Positions 1-9,770 of a stretch of DNA of 19,760 nt are shown piece after piece. This DNA is from Circinella umbellata (taxonomy: Eukaryota > Mucoromycota > Mucoromycetes > Mucorales > Lichtheimiaceae): positions 1 through 19,760 of the forward strand of contig JAIWNF010000164.1 in assembly GCA_025093555.1 (NCBI GenBank), given 5' to 3'. The number at the start of each line of letters is the position of its first letter. The first letter of the stretch is position 1. Position numbers and translations under genes: made by a program. Below the pieces are notes generated by a model. That model searched no databases. It saw nothing but the letters and a program-made list of their open reading frames with translations, and was not told the DNA's origin.

Positions 1-1019
1 CAAAAAAGAGTCGATTATCCAAAAGAATTTATGTATATACTTCATTAATGATAATAATAATAATAATATGCTAGCCATAACAACAACACTACTTGGAATC
101 CAATTCATAGTTGTAATATCTTATTCACTCTCTGTCTTTTCATCATCCATGTGTTTCTTTGATAGCATGTGCTGTTCCATTAATAATATTTGGCGTAGAA
201 AACATATTATAGCTTGCTGAAAAAGTAACGTCTTCTTTTTAACTTTTAAAAATAGCTTTGTTTAGTGAGTTGGAAAACAAGTATAATATTATATTCTTGT
301 TTGCTTGTTCTTTGGTTCTTTTTTTGTAACACTGTTTTTAGGATAGTATAGATTGATGTTCATTGTGTTCAATATTGATGTACGATTGTCGACTACATTG
401 TTGGTTGAGATGCTCGTTATATAGAGTACTAAAGCAATGCGTGTTTTGAACGTTTTAGCAACTGTTAGTTTTATATCTTTTTGTATACTTTTTTTGTTCT
501 AACTATGACGTTTCCGTTCCTTCAGGCACATAAATCATTTTGAATCGAATGCTTTCCTTTTCTTATATTGTCAGTGTCCCTCTCTTCCATGTTGAATATA
601 TTCATGTTTCGTGAACACAATTACCATTTTGTTTCCTCCAACCTTATACTACCTAACTCTATTTGGTCCTTCCGTTTTTTTCCTCTTTCACAAGATAAAA
701 ATATCTCACAAAAGAAAGACATATAATTCAGATCTTATTATAGTTTCTACAATTGTTAGATTGAAATAAATGTTTGTGTTTTTTTATCAAAAAATGAAAG
801 AATAAGGTGGGAAAAGAAAAAAAAACAGACCCATTTGTATTTTTTTTTCTGTGGCTAAATAACCGCTTTCTGTTCTGCATAATTATTTTACTGCTCAATA
901 ATGATTATTTTTTTATATGGATCATTACTATATGTTGTAGAGACTATATATAATGAAGATGATATATAAAAATAAAAATATTATAAGTGATGATAATTAA
1001 ATATCGCATCAGTGAATAT
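1..1019. other. AT-rich region without recognisable gene
   Basis: No reading frame of convincing length or composition is visible on either strand. The stretch is AT-rich with many T and A runs. I see no RNA gene or clear repeat boundary in it. It could be intergenic DNA or an old, unrecognisable repeat. Confidence 0.6.
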
Positions 1020-1031
1020 TTAGTAACTAAA

Positions 1032-1315
1032 CATGAAATAAAAAAAGTTTAGTGCGAATATTCCAATACCAAGCATGAAATAAAAAAAGTTTAGTGCGAA
1101 TATTCCACTACCATACATGAAATAAAAAAGGCTGAGAGCGAATATTCCACTACCATACATGAAATAAAAAAGGCTGAGAGCAAATATTCCATTACCAAAC
1201 ATGAAATAAAAAAGGCTGAGAGCGAATATTTCACTGCCAAACATGAAATAAAAAAGGCTGAGAGCGAATATTCCACTGCCAAACATGAAATAAAAATAGT
1301 TTAGTGCGGAAATTG
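1032..1315. repeat. 42-bp tandem repeat array (about 7 copies)
   Basis: The word CATGAAATAAAAA recurs at 1032, 1074, 1116, 1158, 1200, 1242 and 1284, an exact 42-bp step. The variable half alternates between GTTTAGTGCG and GCTGAGAGCG types, followed by AATATTCCA and CTACC/CTGCC. Since 42 is a multiple of three, two minus-strand frames stay open across the array and give 14-residue peptide repeats. I regard these as by-products of the repeat, not genes. Each 42-bp unit looks like a dimer of the 21-bp unit in the adjacent array. Confidence 0.9.
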
Positions 1316-1692
1316 ATGACGTAGAATGCGAATAAAAACATACGATCTGCGAAAATAAAAACATCGAACTCGAATTATTTAACCTTGAACTTTAATATAA
1401 AAATATTACCCATGAAAAAAAAATATTATCCTTGAATATAAAAAACGTTTACCTCGAAATAAAAAAACACCATCCATGATTAATAAAACGCCATCCTTGA
1501 ACTTAAAAATAGCATCCATGGTTTAAAAAACGTCATCCTTGAAATCAAAAACACTATCCTTGAATTCAAAAATAACATCTGCGATTATAAAAAGAACTTC
1601 CATGGAATCAAAAACGTCATCCTCAGAATCAAAAACGTCATCCTTAGAATCAAAAACGTCATCCTTGAAATCAAAAACACTATGGTCAACTT
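1316..1692. repeat. Degenerate 21-bp tandem repeat, A-tract phased
   Basis: From about 1316 to 1690 the sequence is made of 20-22-nt units that start with GAA, carry an A-run and end in CATCCTT or a variant (rough consensus GAATCAAAAACGTCATCCTT). The best copies lie at about 1605-1680. Drift increases away from there. A plus-strand frame at 1539-1853 is open only because the unit is 21 nt and encodes a serine/lysine-rich heptad. I do not call it a gene. Confidence 0.8.
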
Positions 1693-2629
1693 CTTCTGAA
1701 AAATCCTGTATTCTTTTCCCTATTTTTTATATTTCTCTTCATAAAAAGCTTTCACCTACTATATTATCTTTTACATTACAGATTTATTTAATTTATTTTA
1801 TATTTATAATAAAAATTACCATGTACTTTTCTACAATTGCCATCGTTTATTAAAATATGCTTCTATTTTGTTTCTTTGAACCAGTTTAAAGTACAATATT
1901 TACTCTGAACCAATCTAAACCCATCGCGCTATATATACTTATATACGAAAAGACAAATCAATCACGATAACAATCTTTATAATATCCAATACCTTTTTTT
2001 ACATTCCAAATCAAAACTTATTATAGATTACTTGACTCTTTTTATTGATTCACTATAATACGACGGTTCTTCCTACTTCGACTGTATTTCTGACAAAAAA
2101 AATATACATACACACTTCATCTACCCATCCGATCTGCATCTGCATCCGCATCCATATCCATATTTGCAGATGCGGATGCGGATAGCCCTATCATCTGATC
2201 CGATCCGATCTGTGAAGAACGCTAGCTACAAGTTATCAAAGTAACCTATTAATTTTGTACCCATGTAGTTACCCTCATATAAAAAGTATTGATCTATACC
2301 AATGAAATATAAATGGCTGCACTTGCAGAGATACAATAATATAATGAAATAAAGACGACTGGAAACCAGTGATACAAAATAATAGGTGGATAAATCAAAA
2401 ACTATGTAATGATAAGACTATATAATAAATCATCATAAAGACTTGACCAAACAGACTCTCTTGTTCCTTCACATACATAATACTTGAAATAGTCAAAACC
2501 TGAGATATGACTCGACTAATCCGAGCCAAGAGATAGAAAAGATGAAAAAGGGGAGAAGAGTCTGGTGTTTATTCTGTGTGTGTGACTTTAAATAAATGAG
2601 GCAAAGCATAAAAGAGATTAATTGTTACT
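1693..2629. other. AT-rich non-coding stretch
   Basis: No supported gene. The only structured part is the GATGCG/GATCC hairpin at about 2124-2212, listed separately. The segment just before 2630 would be expected to hold the N-terminal and DDE parts of the old MULE, but I cannot recognise them. They are deleted or too decayed to see. Confidence 0.5.
2124..2212. repeat. Hexamer-based imperfect inverted repeat
   Basis: The left half has repeated hexamers ATCTGC/ATCCGC (2132-2152). The right half has the opposite-strand form GCAGATGCGGATGCGGAT (2166-2183). Together they form an imperfect stem with a short AT loop. A GATCC-type pentamer run follows (about 2198-2210). It is distinctly GC-richer than its surroundings. 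It may be a small foldback element or a microsatellite that duplicated in inverted orientation. Confidence 0.55.
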
Positions 2630-3702
2630 ATGACCAATTTGATCAAAATACTTATTGAATCTTGGCATATTCAATTGAAAACTCATTATTTAAAAAAAAC
2701 AAGAAAGCACATAGTTGATTACATAGTCTGGCTTATTACTCAAGTTGTTGATTGTGCCTATAGACAGTCTATACTCCAGGTGTTTCATGGATTCAAAGAT
2801 GTTACATTGACCAAAGAAGGGAAAACGCTATAGAACGGCTTATACTTGATGATGATCTTGCAGCTGAATACGTTATATTTGTAGATACTCAAAACGTAAG
2901 TGGAGGTTAAGTCTTATATTATAGTTTTAATAGAATATAGAATAGATAAATAATTATAAATAATTATAAAAATAGAATCTTAAGTTTTATAAAATTCTCA
3001 GCCCTCACGAATGGTCTCAAGCATTATAAATGAGAAAACCTAGGCTAGACCTTTAGATCGACACTCGAAAGAATCTTTGATTCTTGAGCTTGATTAGAAC
3101 AAAATAATACCATAAATTTGTTATTTATAACAAATATTTATACATATTGTTCATTTGCCAGTAACAAATGCGTTATACTGATTGTTTCATATTCTAACGG
3201 TTATTAGATAATCTATTGTATATATAGATACCTGTAAAATTGTTTAAAAAAGAAAATATTTATTATGAAATTGTTGTTCGAAAAGGCGCTTTACATTTGT
3301 GTACCTGTCCTGATTTTTATTTTAATCATATATTATCAATTTTGAATTCCTTCAATTTCGAATTTTATCTCGTCATTAGCATAGATAAAATTCGTGTGTG
3401 TGCGCGTAACTTTACTCTTTTATTTTTTTTGCATCTTAAAGAGATCACCTTTTTTTATTTAACCATAATGACGTATAAAACTTACCGTAAATCTTGTCGC
3501 ATTCCAACACAGCAACTATGTGTGAAAAGCAGTTCGTTTCAAATGTAGAATCAAGTGCTCTAGAAGAACAATTTCAACAATGGAACGGTGTTATTCATGT
3601 CTGCAAAAAAAAAACAAGAGTAAGTCTAAGCAGCTTCCTTTTCAATGATTATTGTAACAGCCAATTATTTTAGCTGTGCATATGTCCACTTCGCAAGCTA
3701 TG
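2630..3702 (+). pseudogene. Old MULE transposase remnant, upstream part
   Basis: The frame at 2630-2833 encodes LIESWHIQLKT followed by a basic helix-rich stretch. This matches the segment after the DDE core in SWIM-containing MULE transposases, where a motif like N-x-x-ESWHNQLKT is typical. In-phase remains continue to about 2905. At 3240-3350 the frame gives YEIVV-x(6)-CTCPDFYFNHI, the first half of a SWIM zinc finger (CxC), but the expected CKH half is not visible. A third small coding-like block lies at about 3518-3650 (includes SSALEEQFQQWNGVIHVCKK). The N-terminal zinc and DDE regions are missing. The gene is split from a probable downstream part by the MULE at 3713-8443. Family assignment of the first two blocks is firm; that all blocks belong to one gene is inference. 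Confidence 0.6.
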
Positions 3703-3712
3703 ATCTGGCCTC
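3703..3712. repeat. 10-bp target-site duplication, left copy (right copy 8444-8453)
   Basis: ATCTGGCCTC sits directly outside both ends of the inverted-repeat element: at 3703-3712 before GCAAAAATTG and at 8444-8453 after CAATTTTTGC. Duplications of 8-11 bp are the signature of Mutator-like elements. The exact match fixes both element ends. Confidence 0.93.
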
Positions 3713-4513
3713 GCAAAAATTGAATTTTGCGCAGAAAAATCCCAAATATGGAAGGAGCTGAGAATGGGGGGGTTTCCCTTTCTTTTTTTTTTTTTTTTTC
3801 TTTCTTTCTTTCTTTCTTTACAATAATGGTGATAAAGAAAAAAAATGGTATGTTAATTCGCTTCTTCATATTTATAAAGTGAAAGATCTACTCTTAATAA
3901 CGGTAATACTAATGTTCTCATTTCCTTTTAATCTACAATTAGACTAATCAGCTCTTTTAGCTGATTGGCAGGTAAAACAATATGCGTGTTGTTGTTTAAG
4001 CTTAAAAGGATTGACTTTGACACGAGTGCTATTTTATTTTTCTTTCAAACGTCATATTAACAACATATTTTTATTACTTCTGATTTAACATTATATAGTC
4101 ATTCGCCTAATGAATTAATAATCCCAAGTTTAATATTGATGGAAAAGGCACGCAATCAGTAAGTTGAATATGTTGAAATAGTGTATAACGCGCGTTATTC
4201 ATATTATTACCAAAGACTTGCACGACGCGCGTTGTATAGACTTTCCTCTTCAATGTTACAATTCCTTCCACGGATTTAAGTAATTATATAAACGACTTAA
4301 CAATCAGATTCAAGCTGATTTATATTCAAAGACAAAATCGGTGAGTTAACAGATAAAAGTATATTTCAAGAAACAAAACTGGTTATATGAAACTTCCGTA
4401 TAGCACAATAACAATTTGGTTAAAATAAAATACATGGATTTATACCGACCAGAAATATTAACTTATATATTGTATGAATAAGTCGGGCAATGGCTTAATA
4501 TTAAGGAGAGAAA
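3713..4513 (+). repeat. Left terminal inverted repeat of MULE
   Basis: This arm is reverse-complementary to 7651-8443. Landmarks shared by both arms are GGAAGGAGCTGAGAATGGGG near the end, the small hairpin AATCAGCT-CTTTT-AGCTGATT, two ACGCGCGT palindromes (4185-4198 and 4222-4235), and GGCTTAATATTAAGGAGAG at the inner border. A weaker match may extend inward to about 4565. The arm contains a pyrimidine microsatellite at about 3777-3819. Frames on both arms encoding a K/E-rich peptide come from this low-complexity tract. Confidence 0.92.
3777..3819. repeat. Pyrimidine microsatellite (TTTC)n within TIR
   Basis: A T-run followed by several TTTC units. The equivalent place in the right arm has fewer GAAA units and a longer A-run. 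This tract is therefore the main length difference between the two arms. Confidence 0.8.
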
Positions 4514-4702
4514 TAGGAGTGGATAGAAAGTCTTTTGAGCATACCGTGAGATAAAGGGGAAAGGGGATAATGACGATAAAAATACGAGATGTACCTAATA
4601 TTGAATATAAATTTAAATGCTCCTTATATATGATGTGCTTCTTTCTTCTTTACTTTCGAATATTTTACATCTACAAAAATATTTCTTTTTTTACTACCAC
4701 CA

Positions 4703-7297
4703 ATGTCTACCCAAAGCATGACCATCACGAACGTTTCTTCTGTTATTGTACAGGCTATTAATCTGTTGAAAGAACAACATACAGGGCCAGTTGCTCCCGT
4801 CGATCCTGTATCTCCTGTTGTAACAGTAGAAAAGTATCGATCGCAATATGAACAATGGATTAAAGATGAAGAGGACCGTCTTGGACTTAAGTTTTATAAC
4901 CGAACAAATGAATATTGCATAAAGCGTAATATTGAATATTGTAATAAATATGGTGCCCATAAAGATGCTGATCAACATATTACAGCATCCGAGGAACAAA
5001 CAAATATTGTTTTTCAACAATATGTGCCACGCGAAAATAATAAACGTGGTCGTCCTATGACATGTACCTTTATGGAGGTATTATTTCTACTATTTATAAA
5101 GAAATAACACCTTGCGTTTTATATTTCTTCATATGTAGTTTCGCAATATAATAAAAATGGATTATATATATTTTTCTTAGGTATATCAATGCCATCGCCA
5201 TCGCATACCAGCTCCTATATCTGATAATGATAATCGACGCCATGATAATATTCCTTGTGGATGTACAGCATCTATTAAGGTGAAAGGCACTTCTAGCCGT
5301 CCTGGAATAGTATCAGTAACATATAACTGGCAACATACCGGTCATATTCCTGGTTCAATTGACGACTTGGTTTCAGCACCTATCTCGCGTTCAGTAAAAA
5401 AAACTCTTAGTGATCTTGTTGATCAAAATTTAGATTGGCAAAATATCAAACATATGTTACGTGTTGACCGTGAAATATTAGAAAAAATTCTTGCAGGTAA
5501 TACTGCTGAAATTCCAAATGTTTTGCGAATCACATACCAAGAAGTTTATTATTTGATGACTCAATCACTACAAAAACGAGCTTACCGTGATTCGGATATG
5601 GGTGAGAGCTTTATAAAGTGGAAATCTTTTATTGTTGAAAAAGGAGATTATTGTCTATATGAGAATATGGATTCAATTCAAGATGGCATGTTTTTTTTTG
5701 CATTTATGTCTAATTGGCAAATTAATGTATGTTGAGCATTTTTCATTTTTTTTGCTTTTTATTTTATATACTTAATCCTATATATAGCTTTTACGTGAAA
5801 ACAGTCGTGTTGTGTGCCTTGATTCAACCCATGGTACGTGTGTTGGATATGATCGGGAACGATGTTTCCTTTATACACTTGTTGCAAGAAGTGATACAAC
5901 TGGAAAAGGGGCTCCATTTTGTTGGATGATTACCAACTCTGAAGCCCATCAACCAGTTGAGCATTGGCTTAAATGGCTTCATGAAAATCATGGATTTCGA
6001 CCTGTCAAGATGATGATTGATAATTCAGATACTGAGATCCTTGCAATTCGTAAAGCATTAGGTGATTCTTGCCAAATTTTATTATGCCATTGGCATATTC
6101 TCCGTGCTTGGAAAAAACAAATCGCATCAAAGGTTACTTCTACTCCTGATGTACAAAAAACTATAGATGAGAAAAAGATGCGTCGAAATGAAGGTTTTGA
6201 AGCAATGATAGCGATGATGAAAGCAGAAACTATAGATGACTTCAACTATTCGTATGAGGATTTTGAATTATAGTGTCAGGTTGAAGATGGTTGGGATGGA
6301 ACTGAGTTATTAGATTATTTTGACCGAGAATATTTGGTGAAAAAGGAGAGTTGGGCAAATGCTTGGCGTCATGTAAGTATTATTTTTATTAGTAATTTAA
6401 TTTGCAAAAATTGTGTTTTTTAATACTATATATATAGCAAAATATGCTTATAGATACTAATAATATGCAAGAATCCTACCATTGTATGTTGAAGGAAGTT
6501 TACCTATCAACATTAAAAAAACAAAGGGTTGATGTTTTGTTCATGTTTTATATGAAATTCTTTTATATGACATCATGGATGATCATATACGAACACAACT
6601 TTCCATTCTGTAGTTGTTCTGAATAAAAGTGAAAGACAACAACGACGTGTTGCATATAGTTACTCAGGTACATGTTCATATAGTATGACAACAAAGTGTT
6701 TTATCTATTTACTCAATTATTCAATATATAGAGGATGATGCACAAAGTTTAATTGTTGCACATCATTCCAACCATATAACAGTTATGTCATTCACAACAC
6801 CAGGGCAATTTTATGAAGTATATGTTAATGAAATAACTGACACGATGATTGGATGTACATGTCCAGATCATGTCAGAAGTGGTGCTTTGTGTAAGCATAT
6901 GTTCCTAGTAAATAGAATTGAAAAAATTGCTTTAATGGATAGAACATCTCGACAGGTAAATCCCCTTTTAATCGCACAAGCTACTGAACATCAAGTTGAC
7001 GATCCAGAAGATGCACTTGTTTTGGCGATGGAAAGGTTTGTTAAACATAGTTGTTGAGGCAATCGTTTTATTTTCAAGAAAAAATAACTTATAACTTAAA
7101 ATATTATACTTGCTTAGATTGAGTACATCAGCTGAGAAGTTGAATACTCAACTCACCAAAGTTAGCCGTACAAATTATGATCCAACTGCTACAAGATTAT
7201 CAACAAAGTAGCAGAACAGCTTAGTAGTGCATGGTCTACTTTAAAACGGCATGAAAGCAGCAATACTAATCCTAACAATCAAAACCGTTACTATTAG
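4703..7297 (+). pseudogene. MULE transposase gene (six exons, inactivated)
   Basis: Proposed exons are 4703-5077, 5181-5726, 5788-6372, 6438-6667, 6732-7035 and 7118-7297, all with GT-AG introns of 61-103 nt. Exon joins agree in phase. Exon 1 holds an N-terminal region and an AT-hook-like KRGRPM. Exons 1-2 join into a zinc domain of the FAR1/FLYWCH/WRKY-GCM type (YQCHRH, IPCGC, WQHTGH). Exon 3 is the DDE core: first D in VVCLDSTHGT, second D in MMIDNSDTEIL, the CHWHILRAWKK motif, and the likely catalytic E in VKKESWANAW. Exon 4 starts NNMQESYHCMLK. Exon 5 is a complete SWIM finger (CTCPDHVRSGALCKHMFL). Damage seen: TAG at 6271-6273, frame changes near 6530 and near 6590-6610, and another near 7200 that moves the end to TAG at 7295. 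A TATAAA lies at 4606. The role would be cut-and-paste transposition in the nucleus. Family assignment is secure; exact exon ends are inferred. Confidence 0.88.
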
Positions 7298-7650
7298 TAC
7301 TTTTATACTTTTATATCATTATTTACTTATTGGATCATCTATATATATATATTTATATCCTTAAGAACCACTCCCCTCAATATCATTATATAACTTTTAT
7401 TTATTTACTATGCCACATTCTCTTTCTGTTTATACTCCACTTTCCACTATATCTTTTTTAATCTTTTTATGCTTGTCTATATTTTATTTTATGCCATATC
7501 ATTTATATATGCTTCTTATGTTTTCTTTTTGTCCTTTCTTATTTATTTCGTTATGCCTTAACCTGTCTCTTTCTTATACTTTATATTTCATGAATTTATG
7601 CTGCTCCCCTTTACTATATATGCTTTTACCGAATATGATTCCTACTTTTC
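7298..7650. other. 3' non-coding part of MULE
   Basis: This stretch, between the transposase end and the right TIR, is T-rich. A 98-codon plus-strand frame (7410-7706) crosses into the TIR and encodes a low-complexity hydrophobic peptide. It has no recognisable domain and follows the base composition, so I do not call it a gene. Confidence 0.55.
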
Positions 7651-8443
7651 TTTCTCTCCTTAATATTAAGCCATTGCCCGACTTATTCATACAATATATA
7701 AGTTAATATTTCTGGTCGGTATAAATCCATGTATTTTATTTTAATCAAATTGTTATTGTGCTATACGGAAGTCTCATATAACCAGTTTTGTTTCTTGAAA
7801 TATACTTTTATCTGTTAACTCACCGATTTGTCTTTGAATATAAATCAGCTTGAATCTGATTGTTAAGTCGTTTATATAATTACTTAAATCCGTGGAAGGA
7901 ATTGTAACATTGAAGAGGAAAGTCTATACAACGCGCGTCGTGTAAGTCTTTGGTAATAATATGAATAACGCGCGTTATACACTATTTCAACATATTCAAC
8001 TTACTGATTGCGTGCCTTTTCCATCAATATTAAACTTGGGATTATTAATTCATTAGGCGAATGACTATATAATGTTAAATCAGAAGTAATAAAAATATGT
8101 TGTTAATATGACGTTTGAAAGAAAAATAAAATAGCACTCGTGTCAAAGTCAATCCTTTTAAGCTTAAACAACAACACGCGTATTGTTTTACCTGCCAATC
8201 AGCTAAAAGAGCTGATTAGTCTAATTGTAGATTAAAAGGAAATGAGAACATTAGTATTACCGTTATTAAGAGTAGATCTTTCACTTTATAAATATGAAGA
8301 AGCGAATTAACATACCATTTTTTTTCTTTATCACCATTATTGTAAAGAAAGAAAGAAAAAAAAAAAAAAAAAAAAAGGGAAACCCCCCCCATTCTCAGCT
8401 CCTTCCATATTTGGGATTTTTCTGCGCAAAATTCAATTTTTGC
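7651..8443 (-). repeat. Right terminal inverted repeat of MULE
   Basis: This is the inverted copy of 3713-4513, with scattered substitutions (for example CACGCG versus CATGCG), a one-base difference near GACAAATCGG, and a longer pure A-run with a C-run at 8348-8391 in place of the TTTC repeats of the left arm. It contains the second copies of the ACGCGCGT palindromes at 7928-7941 and 7965-7978. Confidence 0.92.
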
Positions 8444-8820
8444 ATCTGGCCTCTGTCCATTATCACCACCGTGATAATGCAACACTTAATGGTGAAAAAG
8501 TTGATATTTTACCTATCTTCAAAAACAACAAGTTAGTGCATTATGTTCAACCTCTAATCTCTTTCCCCCCCTCTCCCGCACTATCAACTTCGGCTTCCGA
8601 GCCTCAACAACCACAACAACAACCTCAACAACAACCTCAACAACAATCTCAACAACAATCTCAACAACAATCTCAACAACAACAATCTCAACAAAATGCT
8701 TTCCATACCATGATAAAGAGAAATGTTGTTGAGATTAATGATATGTTGAAAGCTTATGAGGAAGGGATTGAACTACTTAAAAAAAAGAAAGATCATGCAA
8801 GAGTTGTTGTACCCTTAGTT
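8444..8820 (+). pseudogene. Probable C-terminal part of the interrupted old MULE gene, with polyQ
   Basis: If the MULE and one TSD copy are removed, a reading frame runs from about 3675 across the empty site (VHFASYDLASVHYHHRDNAT) into this block. It continues through a proline/serine-rich linker, a Gln-rich tract (about 8603-8696, PQQQPQQQSQQQ type) and a lysine/glutamate-rich helix ending near ELLKKKKDHARVVV. The join shows that the sequences were contiguous before insertion. Assigning it to the C-terminus of the old transposase rests only on position and on the habit of such proteins to have low-complexity tails. It could be an unrelated exon. The apparent methionine at 8440 is a TTG inside the TIR, so it is not a real start. 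Confidence 0.5.
8603..8696 (+). repeat. CAA-rich microsatellite encoding polyglutamine
   Basis: Runs of CAACAACCT and CAACAATCT/CAACAA encode alternating Gln blocks with Pro or Ser. The sequence stays in one frame throughout. Confidence 0.85.
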
Positions 8821-8835
8821 TATTATTTTTATTTT

Positions 8836-8839
<4 letters not shown>

Positions 8840-8868
<29 letters not shown>
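8840..8868. repeat. (AT)n microsatellite
   Basis: An uninterrupted TA dinucleotide run, directly after the end of the coding-like block and before a T-rich non-coding stretch. Confidence 0.9.
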
Positions 8869-8873
<5 letters not shown>

Positions 8874-8968
8874 TTTTCTAAAAAAATAGACATTCTTTAT
8901 TATCGTTTTCATGTTGAGTATCATCGTTTTTTTTTCTTGAAATTTTGCCATGACATTTATCTTTTACT

Positions 8969-9313
8969 ATGAAGATGGAAACAATAATCTCTTCGATAAC
9001 AATGGGAACTAAAGTTTATGACCTGATGTATGGTGTATTAACATATGTTACCGATTCCTATCTTCAATCATCAAAGCAGTCCGATTCAGCTAATAACAAA
9101 AAGACTTTTGCAAGATTTGTAGTTTCAGAACCTAAGTCGTAATACAATAATTATAACAACAATCTAAGGGAAAAATGTATCGACATTACAATTGAAAGTG
9201 GAGTAGGGAGAGCCAAAGTCGGTAGAGACCTTAGAATAAATGAGTATGTAGCACAGCGATAGTGGAAGGAGTACAACGAGAGAAGAAACTTTCCATACAA
9301 AAGTCAGTTTTGA
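8969..9313 (+). pseudogene. Broken reading frame of unknown function
   Basis: One frame from ATG 8969 to TGA 9311-9313 (114 codons) is interrupted by TAA at 9140-9142 and TAG at 9260-9262. The text on both sides of each stop reads like protein. Before the first stop it gives KVYDLMYGVLTYVTDSYL then TFARFVVSEPKS; between the stops, CIDITIESGVGRAKVGRDLR then INEYVAQR; after the second, WKEYNERRNFPYKSQF. No frame change is needed. I do not recognise the family. It may be a fragment of a host gene or an exon of a transposon gene. Both stops could arise from CAA or CAG by C-to-T. Confidence 0.45.
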
Positions 9314-9770
9314 ATATCAGCCATAAAATGCACTAACAAAAGAACATGCCCAATATATCTGTCAAAGATCTCCAGATATTTGCAGACAATATCGTAGGTA
9401 TATATTATATATATATATAAGCATAAGATAATGATAGTAAAATATATAACGAGGAGGATAAAAAACTAAAATGAAAAATTAATAAAAAATAGCTATAAAA
9501 ACAGGAGTTAGTGTATTATCATAATACATATCAACCTCTTCCTGCCTCGCTTCGCAGTGAAACATAACAAATGCTGAAATAGAATTTTGTGACAAAAATT
9601 TGTAAAATACTTTGTGATATTATTTATAATATGGAGAAAAAAAAGAAATCTAAATTAAGAAAGATGTAACTGCAGTAAGAGAAGGATATATAAAAAGAAA
9701 AAGATTGATTATATCGATATGATTGTAAAAAAAAATGAAATTGGATATATATATATTGATAAGGTGATAA
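9314..9770. other. Non-coding region, presumed Helitron 3' flank
   Basis: This lies downstream (minus-strand sense) of the helicase stop codon, where a Helitron 3' end would be expected. It is AT-rich. Two structured spots stand out: a palindrome GTATTATCATAATAC at 9513-9527 and a GC-rich patch at 9541-9559. I could not fix a terminal CTRR followed by T. Confidence 0.45.
9541..9559 (-). other. GC-rich hairpin-like patch, possible Helitron 3' end signal
   Basis: On the minus strand this reads CACTGCGAAGCGAGGCAGG, with CTGC/GCAG able to pair around GAAGCGAG. A GC-rich hairpin containing GCGAAGC is common near Helitron 3' ends. It is about 210 bp past the helicase stop, a plausible distance. 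No clear CTRR-T follows nearby; a CTAA occurs at 9511-9508 but is followed by C. Low certainty. Confidence 0.25.

Larger units (their letters stand above)
3713..8443 (+). mobile_element. MULE (Mutator-like) DNA transposon, 4,731 bp
   Basis: The element starts GCAAAAATTGAATTTTGCGC and ends with the reverse complement. Its TIRs are about 800 bp long and it has a perfect 10-bp TSD. Inside lies a six-exon MULE transposase gene on the plus strand. The arms appear nearly identical where I compared them, with single mismatches and differences in a TTTC/A-run tract, so insertion was probably fairly recent or the arms were homogenised. The transposase reading frame has a nonsense codon and several frame changes, so this copy probably cannot supply its own transposase. 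It could still be moved in trans. It lies inside an older MULE remnant. Confidence 0.93.

Noticed and set aside
1..25. AGTCGATTATCC at the window start as a pogo-type transposon end
   Set aside because: Too short, no TA-CAG start in place and no partner repeat in the window.
1032..1315. CRISPR-like array
   Set aside because: Repeats are directly adjacent without unique spacers, in fungal-type DNA with introns. It is a tandem minisatellite.
1020..1364. Minus-strand 114-codon frame with 14-residue repeats (FGSGIFALSLF type), and overlapping frame 1091-1282
   Set aside because: Both are open only because the DNA repeat is 42 bp, a multiple of three. Nothing else supports a gene.
1539..1853. 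Plus-strand frame with ESKTSSL heptad repeats
   Set aside because: It follows the 21-bp DNA repeat and ends in AT-rich sequence encoding hydrophobic residues. No start context or domain.
3642..3869. Lysine/glutamate-rich frames in the MULE TIR arms (also 8216-8485 and 8294-8536)
   Set aside because: They are translations of the homopolymer/TTTC tracts and occur in both TIR arms.
6271..6273. Reassigned stop codons (TAG/TAA read as glutamine) as an explanation for in-frame stops
   Set aside because: In-frame TGA occurs as well, other frameshifts exist in the same MULE gene, and the intact recombinase gene ends normally at TAG. Nonsense mutation is simpler.
7410..7706. 98-codon hydrophobic frame that might be a membrane protein
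   Set aside because: T-rich low-complexity DNA in the MULE 3' region gives Leu/Phe/Ser by composition, and the frame runs into the TIR.
9508..9527. Helitron 3' terminus at the CTAA next to the GTATTATGATAATAC palindrome (minus strand)
   Set aside because: The CTAA is followed by C, not T, and lies only one base from the palindrome, closer than usual. It is kept only as a possibility in the flank entry.
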